A stretch of DNA of 64,000 nucleotides from Clostridium cellulovorans 743B (GCF_000145275.1 NC_014393.1:1860001-1924000); one strand, 5' to 3'. Shown: positions 1 through 8,713, counted from the first letter of the stretch. Numbers and translations are program-made. The notes: generated by a model not told the origin, from the letters alone.

Positions 1-363
1 TGGGATGATGTAGCTAAAATATGCATCACCCATTCATATAGTATACAGGATATAAAATCCGTTGTTGGGGAAATGGATATGAGTAAAGAAGAATACGATT
101 TTATCGAAAATTATCTAGATTCTATAGTTTACGATGATTATGATTTACTGGTTCAACTTTGTGATGCCTTAGCTTTGCCAACAGGATTTTGCTTAATGGA
201 ACAAAGGTTAGTAGATATAGCTCGCAGATATGGTTTTAACCAATACACTCTTCTAAGATGGGAAGAGCTTTTTAAGATAAAAGAATATTTTGAAGATAAA
301 ATAGGAAGTTCAATTTATCAAGTATTACCTGGTGCAGCTGAGAATACCTTTGGATTAAAATAG
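1..363 (+). CDS. HD-domain phosphohydrolase-like protein, C-terminal part (5' end outside window)
   Basis: The reading frame is open from base 1, so this is the last 120 residues of a gene that begins outside the window; the internal ATG at 73 is not its start. The visible part resembles the C-terminal helical half of small HD-domain proteins: THSY near the edge, YDDYDLLVQLCDALALP in the middle, and an ending with KIGSSIY and ENTFG. The metal-binding H...HD motif would lie upstream and cannot be seen. HD proteins are usually metal-dependent phosphohydrolases, but the substrate is unknown here. It ends 250 bp before a separately transcribed LacI-type gene. Confidence 0.7.
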   Translation, partial: WDDVAKICITHSYSIQDIKSVVGEMDMSKEEYDFIENYLDSIVYDDYDLLVQLCDALALPTGFCLMEQRLVDIARRYGFNQYTLLRWEELFKIKEYFEDKIGSSIYQVLPGAAENTFGLK

Positions 364-369
364 AATGAA

Positions 370-394
370 AATATAGTCACTATATTATATTTTT
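370..394 (+). terminator. weak hairpin after the HD-domain gene
   Basis: AATATAGT and ACTATATT flank a single base just after the stop codon, followed by ATATTTTT. The stem is AT-only and short, so this is at best a weak terminator. Confidence 0.3.
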
Positions 395-620
395 GGATTA
401 TAAGATTTGTAGTTGCTACAAGGGGATTAGCATTAAAAAGCTGATTGATTGAATATACTATATATTTTTGGTATGATTTTATCATATATAAGTTAAGCTA
501 ATGAAACTTCATCAAAACTTTATGGACATATGACAAAATTAATATAAACTATGAAGAATCTTTGTGAAAATTTATATATAGCTACAAAAAAATCAATAAA
601 AGCAGTAAAGGGTGAAGTAT

Positions 621-1610
621 TTGGCTACTATAAAGGATGTTGCGAAATATTGTGGTGTCTCTGCAATGACTGTTTCAAGAGCACTAAATAATAGCACTGA
701 GATATCCCAAGAAACGAAAGAGAGAATATTAAAGGCTTGCCAAGAACTTGGCTACAAGCCTAATAATGCTGCGAGAAGCTTGATTACGAAGAAAACAAAG
801 ATGGTTGGACTAATAATTCCTGATATCACAAATCAGTACTACGCTAATATAAGCAAGGGTGTCAGTTCTTATATTGAAGCCCTTGGATATGGATTGGTAT
901 TATGTAATAGCGACAGAAAAAAAACTAATGAACAAGGGTATTTAGATTTTCTTACTGAAGGAAGATGTGATGGGATAATAATTCTGCCTGTTAATCCACA
1001 AAAGGAAGATTATGAGCAGATAGCAAAGATAACTCCAATGGTTATGGCGGACAATTATGCTGAAGGTCTAGATGTGAGTTTTATTTCTAGCGATAACTAT
1101 TATGGAGGTACAAAGATTGTTGAACATCTTATAAAGCAAGGATATAGAAGGATAGGTATTATACTCGGTGGAGAAAGGTCAACAGCTTCTAACGAAAGGT
1201 TTAGGGCATATAAAACAGTTCTTAAAAATAATAATATAGAATTTGATGAGAATATTGTGATATACAGCAATGCTACCTTTGAAGAGGGCTTTATTTTAGC
1301 AGAAAAGTTACTTGAAAAAGGGGTTGATTGTATTTTTGCAATTAATGATACTGTGGCAATGGGAGTAATTAAATATTGCTATCTAAAGGGCATTAAAATC
1401 TCTGAGGACGTGGGTATAGCTGGCTATGATAATATTGAACAAAGTTCGATGCTTCCAATTCCCTTAACTACTGTTGATCAAAATGGGAAGTTATTAGGGC
1501 AAATGGCAGCAGGGCTGTTGATGGATCAACTTAATGGAGAAACGGTGAAAAATAAAGTTATAACTCTTGAACCAAAGCTTGTAATAAGAAAATCTTGCAG
1601 GGAAATATAA
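621..1610 (+). CDS. LacI/GalR-family transcriptional regulator
   Basis: This is a 329-residue repressor-type regulator. The N-terminus (ATIKDVAKYCGVSAMTVSRAL) is a LacI helix-turn-helix, followed by a hinge (NNAARSL) and a periplasmic-binding-protein-like effector domain with the family's NDTVAMG and GYDNIE segments. I chose the TTG at 621 over the GTG at 612. GGGTGA at 610-615 is correctly spaced for 621 and overlaps the GTG, and family members normally begin MATIKDV. The gene lies directly upstream of kduI on the same strand, with three GTTARYGTTAAC palindromes between them. It therefore probably represses kduI and perhaps the lyase behind it, responding to a uronate breakdown product. The effector is inferred from neighbours only. 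Confidence 0.92.
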   Translation: MATIKDVAKYCGVSAMTVSRALNNSTEISQETKERILKACQELGYKPNNAARSLITKKTKMVGLIIPDITNQYYANISKGVSSYIEALGYGLVLCNSDRKKTNEQGYLDFLTEGRCDGIIILPVNPQKEDYEQIAKITPMVMADNYAEGLDVSFISSDNYYGGTKIVEHLIKQGYRRIGIILGGERSTASNERFRAYKTVLKNNNIEFDENIVIYSNATFEEGFILAEKLLEKGVDCIFAINDTVAMGVIKYCYLKGIKISEDVGIAGYDNIEQSSMLPIPLTTVDQNGKLLGQMAAGLLMDQLNGETVKNKVITLEPKLVIRKSCREI

Positions 1611-1655
1611 TGTGGTTGACTACTAGGTATATACAATATATAATGGAATCAAAAA

Positions 1656-1684
1656 TTGTTAGCGTTAACGACAAAATATAAAAT
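1656..1684 (+). promoter_or_regulatory. putative sigma-A promoter of kduI
   Basis: TTGTTA at 1656-1661 and TAAAAT at 1679-1684 are separated by 17 bp. The first LacI-type palindrome (1658-1669) overlaps the -35 box, a classic arrangement for repression. Confidence 0.6.
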
Positions 1685-1732
1685 TCCGTTAATGTTAACA
1701 ATATATTTTTTTGAGAATGTGTTAACGTTAAC
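1658..1732 (+). promoter_or_regulatory. three LacI-type operators upstream of kduI
   Basis: Three near-identical 12-bp palindromes are present: GTTAGCGTTAAC (1658-1669), GTTAATGTTAAC (1688-1699) and GTTAACGTTAAC (1721-1732). They are spaced 30 and 33 bp apart, about three helical turns, so they fall on one face of the DNA. They sit between a LacI-family gene and kduI and overlap or follow the promoter. The central-CG palindrome type fits LacI-family operators. Confidence 0.8.
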
Positions 1733-1769
1733 GATATTATAAAGTATATTGGAAAGAGTGGGGAAAAGT

Positions 1770-2600
1770 ATGGATGTTAGGTATTCAAGTCATTATGAAG
1801 ATGTAAAAAAATATGATACATCAGATTTAAGAAGGCATTTTTTAATTGAAGACCTTTTTGTAAAAGGTGAAATGAAAATGGTGTATAGCCATATTGATAG
1901 AATAATTATTGCGGGTGCAACTCCAACGGATAAAGCGATTTCTTTAGCAGCAAGTAAAGAACTAGGTTGTGATTATTTCCTTGAAAGAAGAGAAATGGGT
2001 GTTATCAATATAGGAGGACCTGGAGTTGTAATTCTTGATGGAGAAAAATATCAGTTAAATTCAAGGGATGGTCTTTATGTTGGTATGGGAATCAAAGAAG
2101 TGAGCTTTGAAAGTCTTGATTCTAATAAGCCAGCTAAATTTTATATAAATAGTGGTACTGCACATAAAGCTTATCCAACAGTTAAGATTGATTTAGAGAA
2201 AGCTAACAAGGTTAAAGCAGGTACTGATGAAGAATGTAACAAAAGAACAATAAATCAATATGTTCATCCTGCAGTTTGCGAAAGTTGCCAATTAGTTATG
2301 GGAATGACTATTTTAGAACCAGGCAGCAACTGGAACACAATGCCTTGTCATACTCATGATAGAAGAATGGAAGTTTATTTATATTTTGATATGGATGATG
2401 ATTCTGTGGTGTTCCATCTAATGGGAAGACCAGATGAAACAAGACATATAGTAATGAAGAATGAACAAGCAGTAATTTCTCCAAGTTGGTCAATTCATTC
2501 TGGGGTTGGAACAAAAAACTATACCTTTATATGGGGTATGGTGGGAGAAAATCAAACCTTTACGGATATGGATGGAGTGCCTACAAATCAGTTAAAATAA
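1770..2600 (+). CDS. kduI: 5-dehydro-4-deoxy-D-glucuronate isomerase (KduI)
   Basis: KduI interconverts 5-keto-4-deoxyuronate and 2,5-diketo-3-deoxygluconate in the cytoplasmic breakdown of pectin or glycosaminoglycan uronates. From the ATG at 1770 the protein has 276 residues, matching the family, and begins MDVRYSSHYEDVKKYDTSDL, a typical KduI start; an in-frame TTG at 1749 is unlikely. Zinc ligands fit the family pattern: His194 and His196 (CHTHDRR), Glu201 and His243 (WSIHSG). It is preceded by three LacI-type operators and followed 317 bp later by a heparinase-family lyase. That lyase would supply the unsaturated uronate whose ring-opened form is the KduI substrate. KduD, KdgK and KdgA are not in the window. 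Confidence 0.95.
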   Translation: MDVRYSSHYEDVKKYDTSDLRRHFLIEDLFVKGEMKMVYSHIDRIIIAGATPTDKAISLAASKELGCDYFLERREMGVINIGGPGVVILDGEKYQLNSRDGLYVGMGIKEVSFESLDSNKPAKFYINSGTAHKAYPTVKIDLEKANKVKAGTDEECNKRTINQYVHPAVCESCQLVMGMTILEPGSNWNTMPCHTHDRRMEVYLYFDMDDDSVVFHLMGRPDETRHIVMKNEQAVISPSWSIHSGVGTKNYTFIWGMVGENQTFTDMDGVPTNQLK

Positions 2601-2917
2601 TAAAGCATTACAACTAAATATACAAGTTTTGAAGCGTTAGTAGGAATGTTGAAAGAGTGGAATTTATATTGGTAGTAATTACCTTAAAAATATCCTGCCA
2701 TGATTTTTCTGTTACCAGTTGAATTCGATGCTCTTACATATAGATTTTTACAGTTACCTTCATGAAATTATATGATTGGTAATTTCAATAAAGTGAAAAG
2801 TTTATATCATAAATCAACTAGTACAAAAAGTTATTCCAAGATGTTTACAAGCGATTGCAGTTTTTTCGAAATAATAAATGATTTTATAATAATTATAGAC
2901 TTGTTGTAGGAGGATAT
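2601..2917. other. intergenic stretch between kduI and the lyase
   Basis: I see no gene, clear terminator or clear LacI-type palindrome here. A sequence near 2843-2860 loosely resembles a catabolite-responsive element in reverse orientation but has about three mismatches. AGGAGG at 2908-2913 belongs to the next gene. Confidence 0.5.
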
Positions 2918-4822
2918 ATGATTAATTTACGTGAGATAAAGAAAGCTTTAATTTATGGTAATGACAATGATTATGTTTTATTTCCAGAGGTACGTGAAAA
3001 ATCCGTTATGGATTTTATTATGAATAGTGAGAAACATAAGACACAGATTGAGGAAATAAGGTTAAACTCAAATTTGGCATTAAAAGAACCATCACCAATT
3101 ATAAATTTTAAGATATTTAAAGAGTTTGAGGATACTGGGAATAGGTTGCATTTTGAAAATGCTTACTTTAAAAGAAGAAGGCAATTATTTTCATTAATAT
3201 TAGATTATATAATGAAAAAAAATCAAGCCTATATATTTATCATAGAAGAAAAATTGTGGGAATGGTGCGATCTTTATAGTTGGGAATTACCTGCTCATTT
3301 TGATATATCAAAAGAGAATATTGAAGAAGGTGGGGAGTTACCAGATACAACAGTAGCTTTATTTGCAGCAGAAAATGCTTTCTTTTTTGCTGAGATATTA
3401 TCCTTAATAGGTGATGAATTAGATGAATTTTTAGTATTCAGATTAAAGAAAGAAATATTTAGAAGGGTAATTAATCCTTTTAAAAACAGGAATTATTGGT
3501 GGGAAACTGCCGAAATGAATTGGGCATCAGTTTGTGCTGGAGCAGTTGGAGCTACGGCTATTTATTTAGTCGAAGATATTGATGAACTTTCGTTCATAGT
3601 AGATAGAGTTATAAAAAGCTTTGATTCTTATCTTAATAGCTTTGACGAAGATGGTATAACAGCAGAAGGATTAACTTATTGGAGTTATGGCTTTAGCTTT
3701 TATGTATTCTTCGCTGAATTATTAAAAGATAGGACTAGTGGAAAAATATCTTTAATTAAAGATAATGAGAAGATAAAACATATTGCTAGACTTCCTCAGA
3801 TCTTGCAATTTCCTTCAAGAGATTTTGTTAATTTCTCTGATGCAGACAGTGAAAAATGGCAAGGAGATTGTGGATTGTTTGCAAAGCTTGAGGCTGAATT
3901 AGATATAGAAGGCTATAACTATGAGAATAGTACCAGTTTATATTCTGATCATGCTTTTAGATGGGCGTCTATGGTGAGAAAGATTTTCTGGTATTGCGAT
4001 ACTTATAAAGATAGCAAAGGTCCCACAGCATTAAAAAAAGTTACCATGAGCAATAACGGAAAAAGTAACAAGGAAGAGGATCATGTTTTAAATAAAGATA
4101 ATTATTTAACAGGTAGTTTTTATTTTAAAGAATCTCAATGGCTTGTTGATAGAAGAAATATAAATGGTAATTTTGTAGCTTTTGCAGCTAAGGGTGGAAA
4201 TAATGATGAACCACATAATCATAATGATTTAGGACATTTTATTCTTCATTATAAAAATGAAAATATTTTTATGGATTTAGGTTCACCAGAATACTTAAAG
4301 GAATATTTTAATGATAAAACAAGATATGACTTCCTAACAGCTTCATCCTTGGGACATTCTGTACCAGTGATTAATGATAGCGAGCAAAAGTATGGTAGAT
4401 TGTCATTCTCAAAAGTAATAGATTATAAGACCACAGATTCTAAGATACTTTTTAAATTGGATTTAACAAGAGCATATAGGATAAAAACTCTTGTGAATTT
4501 TGAAAGAGAATTTATTTGGGATTATAAATTGCTAGAGCTTACTATTAATGATAGCTTTAATCTTAACAAAGCAAATAATATCATTAAAGAAGCCTTTATT
4601 ACGAAAGTTAAGCCAGAATTAATTGAAAAGGGAAAAGTTAGAATCAATGCTGACAATTCTATAGTAGAAATGCTTTATCCTGAAAATTTACAGTGTATTA
4701 TTGAAGAATGTAATTTCAAGAATCACAGTGGAGAAGAAACTACTGTATATAGAACTTCATTTTTAGCTGAAGCAAGTTATATTGAAGCCTATAGTTTTAA
4801 AATTAGATTAATGGACAAATAA
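2918..4822 (+). CDS. heparinase II/III-family polysaccharide or oligosaccharide lyase
   Basis: This is a 634-residue protein with an N-terminal helical part (about residues 1-370) and a C-terminal beta-rich heparinase II/III domain. The domain carries the characteristic segment GGNNDEPHNHNDLGHF (His433 and His435), followed by MDLGSPEY and LGHSVPVIND. Such enzymes cleave uronate-containing chains by beta-elimination and leave an unsaturated uronic acid. There is no signal peptide, so it probably acts on imported oligosaccharides in the cytoplasm, and KduI upstream would process the product. The substrate (heparin-like, alginate-like or pectic) cannot be decided from sequence. The start ATG has AGGAGG 4 bp upstream (2908-2913). 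Confidence 0.82.
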   Translation: MINLREIKKALIYGNDNDYVLFPEVREKSVMDFIMNSEKHKTQIEEIRLNSNLALKEPSPIINFKIFKEFEDTGNRLHFENAYFKRRRQLFSLILDYIMKKNQAYIFIIEEKLWEWCDLYSWELPAHFDISKENIEEGGELPDTTVALFAAENAFFFAEILSLIGDELDEFLVFRLKKEIFRRVINPFKNRNYWWETAEMNWASVCAGAVGATAIYLVEDIDELSFIVDRVIKSFDSYLNSFDEDGITAEGLTYWSYGFSFYVFFAELLKDRTSGKISLIKDNEKIKHIARLPQILQFPSRDFVNFSDADSEKWQGDCGLFAKLEAELDIEGYNYENSTSLYSDHAFRWASMVRKIFWYCDTYKDSKGPTALKKVTMSNNGKSNKEEDHVLNKDNYLTGSFYFKESQWLVDRRNINGNFVAFAAKGGNNDEPHNHNDLGHFILHYKNENIFMDLGSPEYLKEYFNDKTRYDFLTASSLGHSVPVINDSEQKYGRLSFSKVIDYKTTDSKILFKLDLTRAYRIKTLVNFEREFIWDYKLLELTINDSFNLNKANNIIKEAFITKVKPELIEKGKVRINADNSIVEMLYPENLQCIIEECNFKNHSGEETTVYRTSFLAEASYIEAYSFKIRLMDK

Positions 4823-4910
4823 TCAAGCTTATAAACACAGACAATTTATTTGTTCAAATATTTTTGAATTAAGCCTGGCTAGAGCAGAATGGAATATTTA
4901 GAATAATAAA

Positions 4911-4936
4911 GTCCTCAGTTTTTTAGAACTGAGGAC
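4911..4936. terminator. probable bidirectional terminator between lyase and CODH genes
   Basis: GTCCTCAGTT (4911-4920) and AACTGAGGAC (4927-4936) form a perfect 10-bp stem with a 6-nt loop between two convergent genes. The flanks are AT-rich rather than true T-tracts, with TTTATTATT on the minus side. Confidence 0.55.
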
Positions 4937-5061
4937 TCTATTAAATTTAACTGAAGTCAATAAGTTTACCGAACACAATAAGGTACTTAACATAATAAGC
5001 TTATTTGGTAAGCTTTTATCTGTATCTTTATCTTGATATGTGGTTTATTTAATCTAATAAG

Positions 5062-6981
5062 TTAATTCAATCCAAGAGCTTTTCTCTTTTCAATAATATG
5101 AGCTTCAATGTTTTTGGCTACTTGAACAGGATCATCACCAAGGGCTATGTTTCCGCCAGTTACACCCTTTGCTTTTTCAGTTAATAAAGCTACAAGTTCT
5201 GGAGCTCCAGTCATAAACGGTACTGGAGATAAATGAGTATAAGTACCGTAAGCTAAGGCGAAGACTCCATCTATAGTTGCCTTTTGTTCCATCCATTCTG
5301 GTGCTGTAACGGCTATTGGAAGGTCAGGAACATCTACATTCAAATGTTCAGCCAGTGCAGTTACAAGCATTGAGATTCTTCCAGTATCAGTGCAAGTACC
5401 AAAGCTTAATACTGGAGGGATTTTTAACAGATTACATACAGCTTTTAAGCCTTCTCCAGCTATTTCATTAGCAGCTTCAAGGGTACAAAGACCTGCAACC
5501 TCTAGAGCATGGTTTCCGCAACCACCAGCAACAACTAGGATATCTTTTTTAATCAGTTCTTTTGTTAGATTTACTGTAACCCAATCTTGAGGTCCATTTC
5601 TTAGAGTGGAGCAATTTGCAAGGGCTACAACTCCTTTGATTTTTCCTTCTGATATAACTTGAACAAGAGGATCAAGCTTGTTGCCAAGAGCTCCTAGAAC
5701 TGCTTCTGTGGAGAAACCAGTTATTGCCTTTTGTATTTTTTGAGGAACCTTTGGAACTATCTTTCTTTCCTTTCTCTTTTTAAAGTTTTCAATAGCAAGA
5801 TTAATCAATTCGTCTGCCATTTGATCAACCTCTGTTGGGTCGTAAGGTATTTTATATTTAATTCCTGGAAGATCGATAATAGTGCTTACGGCAACTAAAG
5901 TTATTTGATATTTTTCAGCGTACATATCTATAGCAGGTGGAGAACAGTTTTCTTCCATAGCAAAGACGTCCACGGTGCCTGTAGCTAATAGTGGTTCTAT
6001 TGTAAGCCAATTGCCCATATGTCCTACAAACACATCGTCAACTTCAAATCTTTGAAGTAATTCTTGACCTGTTTCTATCGAACCAACAATTCTAAGTCCT
6101 TTTGCCCCAGCAGCCTTTGCCATATCTTGAACTTCTTTTGTTCTAGCTTTTAAAAGTGTAGCAACTCCTGGCCAAGGTTGGTGTCCATTGAAAACTACAT
6201 TTATGTAGTCTGGATCCATTATGCCAAGGTCCATGTTAGCTTCATGTGGTTTTGGTGTTCCAAATAAAATATCTTGAACCATTTCTAAACCAATCTGGCT
6301 ATTATAGATGGTTGCTATTCCAAGTCTCAAGGCTTTCATAGCTAAGGATACATGGTTGCCGTCAACATTAGTTAAGCAGCTGGCAATGCAGTTTTGTTCT
6401 TCGTGGATAGTGCCACAAGGATATATATCTATTTCCTTCCAACGTTCTATACGTTTTTTAGGAGCAAAGGCTTCAACCATTACATTTTTTTCTTCAATAC
6501 CGATATGTTGTTGGCCTTCAAGGAAAATCGCAAGTTCACGAGCCATTTGATTTACATCTTGACTTGTGCTTATACCTACTTTTTCGCACATCCAAGTAAG
6601 TTTGCCAACGTCGGTGATTTGGAATGGAGTTTTCCCTTCTGCTGTTGCTTTTAGAGTACGGAAAGCTTCATAGGCATGATGACTATATGTACCTGCGCCC
6701 ATTACATTTTGCATTAAGAAATTTCTCATTGCCATGGCATCGTTGCCGATTCCACAAACCCCTTTGTCTTGACCAGTTTTTTCACTGATTCTACATGGAC
6801 CATTAGAGCAGAGCTGACAGCTTAATCCTTCGAGACAGAATTTACATCTTATTTTTTCTTGTAAGGCATATCTATCGAATACATTAGACATTCCGTCTTC
6901 CCGGATTCTCTTAAGCATTTCCTCAACAGAATCGTGATAGCTAACTCTTCCTTCTGTTTTTTCTAATATAGTTTCACTCAT
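5062..6981 (-). CDS. CODH-family protein with Cys-to-Glu active-site change (CODH/HCP-like)
   Basis: This 639-residue protein is collinear with CooS-type Ni-Fe carbon monoxide dehydrogenases. N-terminal Fe-S cysteines are C46, C49, C55, C58, C63 and C76. Active-site counterparts visible are His267 (GHQPW), Cys346 (ENCSPP), Cys457 (ANCSTL), Cys488 (GGCGNH), Cys530 (GTCTDTG) and Lys567 (PEWMEQK). The CODH motif S-C-C-T-G, which supplies a cluster cysteine, reads S-I-E-T-G (Glu303). The doubled cysteine of the N-terminal motif is also altered, with Ser54 in place of one Cys and a new Cys49. Hybrid cluster proteins use a Glu ligand, so this may be a CODH/HCP-type oxidoreductase rather than a true CO dehydrogenase. 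No cooC, cooF or acs gene is adjacent. The start has AAGGAAG upstream. The family is certain; the activity is not. Confidence 0.85.
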   Translation of the reverse strand: MSETILEKTEGRVSYHDSVEEMLKRIREDGMSNVFDRYALQEKIRCKFCLEGLSCQLCSNGPCRISEKTGQDKGVCGIGNDAMAMRNFLMQNVMGAGTYSHHAYEAFRTLKATAEGKTPFQITDVGKLTWMCEKVGISTSQDVNQMARELAIFLEGQQHIGIEEKNVMVEAFAPKKRIERWKEIDIYPCGTIHEEQNCIASCLTNVDGNHVSLAMKALRLGIATIYNSQIGLEMVQDILFGTPKPHEANMDLGIMDPDYINVVFNGHQPWPGVATLLKARTKEVQDMAKAAGAKGLRIVGSIETGQELLQRFEVDDVFVGHMGNWLTIEPLLATGTVDVFAMEENCSPPAIDMYAEKYQITLVAVSTIIDLPGIKYKIPYDPTEVDQMADELINLAIENFKKRKERKIVPKVPQKIQKAITGFSTEAVLGALGNKLDPLVQVISEGKIKGVVALANCSTLRNGPQDWVTVNLTKELIKKDILVVAGGCGNHALEVAGLCTLEAANEIAGEGLKAVCNLLKIPPVLSFGTCTDTGRISMLVTALAEHLNVDVPDLPIAVTAPEWMEQKATIDGVFALAYGTYTHLSPVPFMTGAPELVALLTEKAKGVTGGNIALGDDPVQVAKNIEAHIIEKRKALGLN

Positions 6982-7070
6982 AAAGTCACTTCCTTAAGTT
7001 TATTTATTAATAATTTCCCCAAGGGGGGAGGCATTTATGTATTTATGCGAATTATTTATCTTTTGATAAA

Positions 7071-7351
7071 GGTAGCATTTTTAAATAGCAAGTTTTTATA
7101 CTAAAAATGCTATCTCTTAAATGGCTCTATCACTGGGTTTAAAGGTGTTTTTGGGGCGAGGTAGCAAGTTTTAAAAATATAAAGACCCTATCTTTAGAAA
7201 AAAGGAATATAAATTCTCCCTATATATACATATAATTTATTATTTTATGCTACTTTTGCTACCTATAGCTATAAATGGCTCAACCAAGCCATTTGTTAGG
7301 TAGCATTTTGGGTAGCATTTTTATTTTAAATTTGCTACCCAAAATGCTATT
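7071..7351. repeat. cluster of GGTAGCA / TGCTACC heptamers
   Basis: The heptamer GGTAGCA occurs at 7071, 7160, 7299 and 7311, and its reverse complement TGCTACC at 7257 and 7333. One-base variants lie at 7108, 7248 and 7345. No reading frame accounts for them. The stretch lies in the roughly 835-bp gene-poor region between the minus-strand CODH gene and ribokinase. Function unknown; arm-type recombinase sites or regulator sites are possible. Confidence 0.7.
7301..7349. repeat. perfect 17-bp inverted repeat
   Basis: TAGCATTTTGGGTAGCA (7301-7317) is exactly reverse-complemented at 7333-7349, with a 15-bp loop. It is made of two of the GGTAGCA units in each arm. The following sequence is only moderately T-rich and no gene ends here, so a terminator role is doubtful. 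Confidence 0.75.
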
Positions 7352-7390
7352 TATAGGTTTTTCATTAAATGCTTTTAGATAATATAATTA

Positions 7391-7511
7391 CAAGGAAGGG
7401 ATTCTCGATATTGGGGAATTGGAGTAGTAATTTTTATAATATATATGGATGCAAGGAAGGGAGCTTTAATATCTGAGAATTGTATTACTGTCTTTTTTTA
7501 AATATACAGAG
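7391..7511. repeat. diverged tandem repeat of about 61 bp
   Basis: CAAGGAAGGG starts at 7391 and again at 7452. Each is followed by a similar stretch (GATATTGGGGAATTG versus AATATCTGAGAATTG, then GTARTAMT and a T-rich run). The second copy runs to about 7511. No gene is evident. Confidence 0.55.
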
Positions 7512-7667
7512 TTGCAGAGAAATATGGTAAAGCTATATTATTTAAAAGTAGGATATATAGATACCAGAGCCATAACTGAAAATATTCAAAAATATTTTGA
7601 TGATATTACAAAGAAACAAACTGTTAACTTAAAATGAGTGTATGGGCATTTAGATAAGTTTTTGATA

Positions 7668-7800
7668 TATTAGATGAGAGATGAATGTGGGTGGCTTGAA
7701 GATAAGAATATATATAGGGTTCTGATAGTCTATTGGGCGAGAGATGAAAGAGGATGGCTGGGAGAATCGGTAATCTATATAAGAGAAATATATATAGTTC
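7668..7800. repeat. diverged tandem repeat of about 63 bp upstream of ribokinase
   Basis: GAGAGATGAA occurs at 7676 and 7739. Each copy continues with a G-rich TGGCT segment, then AGA, a run of TATATA and GTTCT. The second copy ends just before the ribokinase ribosome site. This is a separate duplication from the one at 7391. Confidence 0.55.
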
Positions 7801-7816
7801 TAATGGAGGTACATAG

Positions 7817-8713
7817 ATGAAAATAATAAATTTTGGTTCGTTAAATATAGATAAGGTGTACAATGTAAATAATTTTGTAAAGGCTGGTGAAACTATAGCC
7901 TCAAATTCTATGAAGCTGTTTCCAGGAGGCAAGGGTTTAAATCAAACTATTGCTATTGCTAGAGCTGGAGGCGAGGTTTATCATGCAGGAGCTATAGGAT
8001 ATGATGGAGCTTTACTGGAGGAGTGTTTAAAAGTTGACAAGGTAAAGGTTGATTATCTTCAAAGACTGGAGGAGCCAAGTGGTCACGCTATTATTCAAGT
8101 TACTGACAAAGGGGAAAATGCAATAATCGTTGATAGTGGTGCTAATGGAAAGATAGACAATGAATATGTGGATAAAGTATTGATGAATTTTAATAAGGAA
8201 GATCTTTTACTAATACAAAATGAAATAAGCAATGTAGGATATATTATTAAAAAAGCAGATGAATTAGGTTTAACCATAGTATTTAATCCCTCACCAATTA
8301 CAAAGGCTATGGTTTCTTATCCACTGGATTTAGTGGATATTTTTATATTAAATGAAGTGGAGGGTGAAGCTTTAACGAAGAAGCAAAAGCCTGTAGAGAT
8401 AGTTGAAAGGTTAGTTCAATTGTATCCAAAGGCAAAAATTATTTTAACTTTAGGGGAGAAGGGCTCTGTATATAAAGGGGGAGATGAGCACAACCAGTTC
8501 GGAATTTATAAAAATAAAGTAGTGGATACTACAGCAGCAGGAGATACCTTCTGTGGTTATTTCATAACCTGTTTGTCAAAAAATATAGAGACTGCTTTGG
8601 CCATGAAGTATGCCAGTGCTGCTAGTTCAATTAGTATATCAAGAGAAGGTGCAACCACATCCATTCCATATATGTCTGAAGTACAAGAGTTTATCGATAA
8701 TTGTGGAAATTAA
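7817..8713 (+). CDS. rbsK: ribokinase / PfkB-family sugar kinase
   Basis: This 298-residue PfkB-family kinase phosphorylates a furanose sugar (ribose in ribokinases) with ATP in the cytoplasm. The substrate-binding GGKGLNQ motif is at residues 37-43. The C-terminal signature DTTAAGDTF (residues 237-245) provides the catalytic base Asp243. Overall layout and length match ribokinase. No ribose transporter or rbsD is adjacent, so another related sugar substrate such as deoxyribose or a nucleoside sugar cannot be excluded. GGAGG lies 8 bp before the ATG. The upstream region is the repeat-rich stretch described separately. Confidence 0.85.
   Translation: MKIINFGSLNIDKVYNVNNFVKAGETIASNSMKLFPGGKGLNQTIAIARAGGEVYHAGAIGYDGALLEECLKVDKVKVDYLQRLEEPSGHAIIQVTDKGENAIIVDSGANGKIDNEYVDKVLMNFNKEDLLLIQNEISNVGYIIKKADELGLTIVFNPSPITKAMVSYPLDLVDIFILNEVEGEALTKKQKPVEIVERLVQLYPKAKIILTLGEKGSVYKGGDEHNQFGIYKNKVVDTTAAGDTFCGYFITCLSKNIETALAMKYASAASSISISREGATTSIPYMSEVQEFIDNCGN

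Noticed and set aside
2843..2860. Possible catabolite-responsive element upstream of the heparinase-family gene.
   Set aside because: About three mismatches to the consensus at key positions; not reportable as a site.
7524..7637. A 37-codon plus-strand frame (starts MVKLYYLKVGYID) in the repeat-rich region before ribokinase.
   Set aside because: Ribosome site is weak, no family is recognisable, and it lies in repeat-derived DNA; it could be a gene remnant but cannot be supported.
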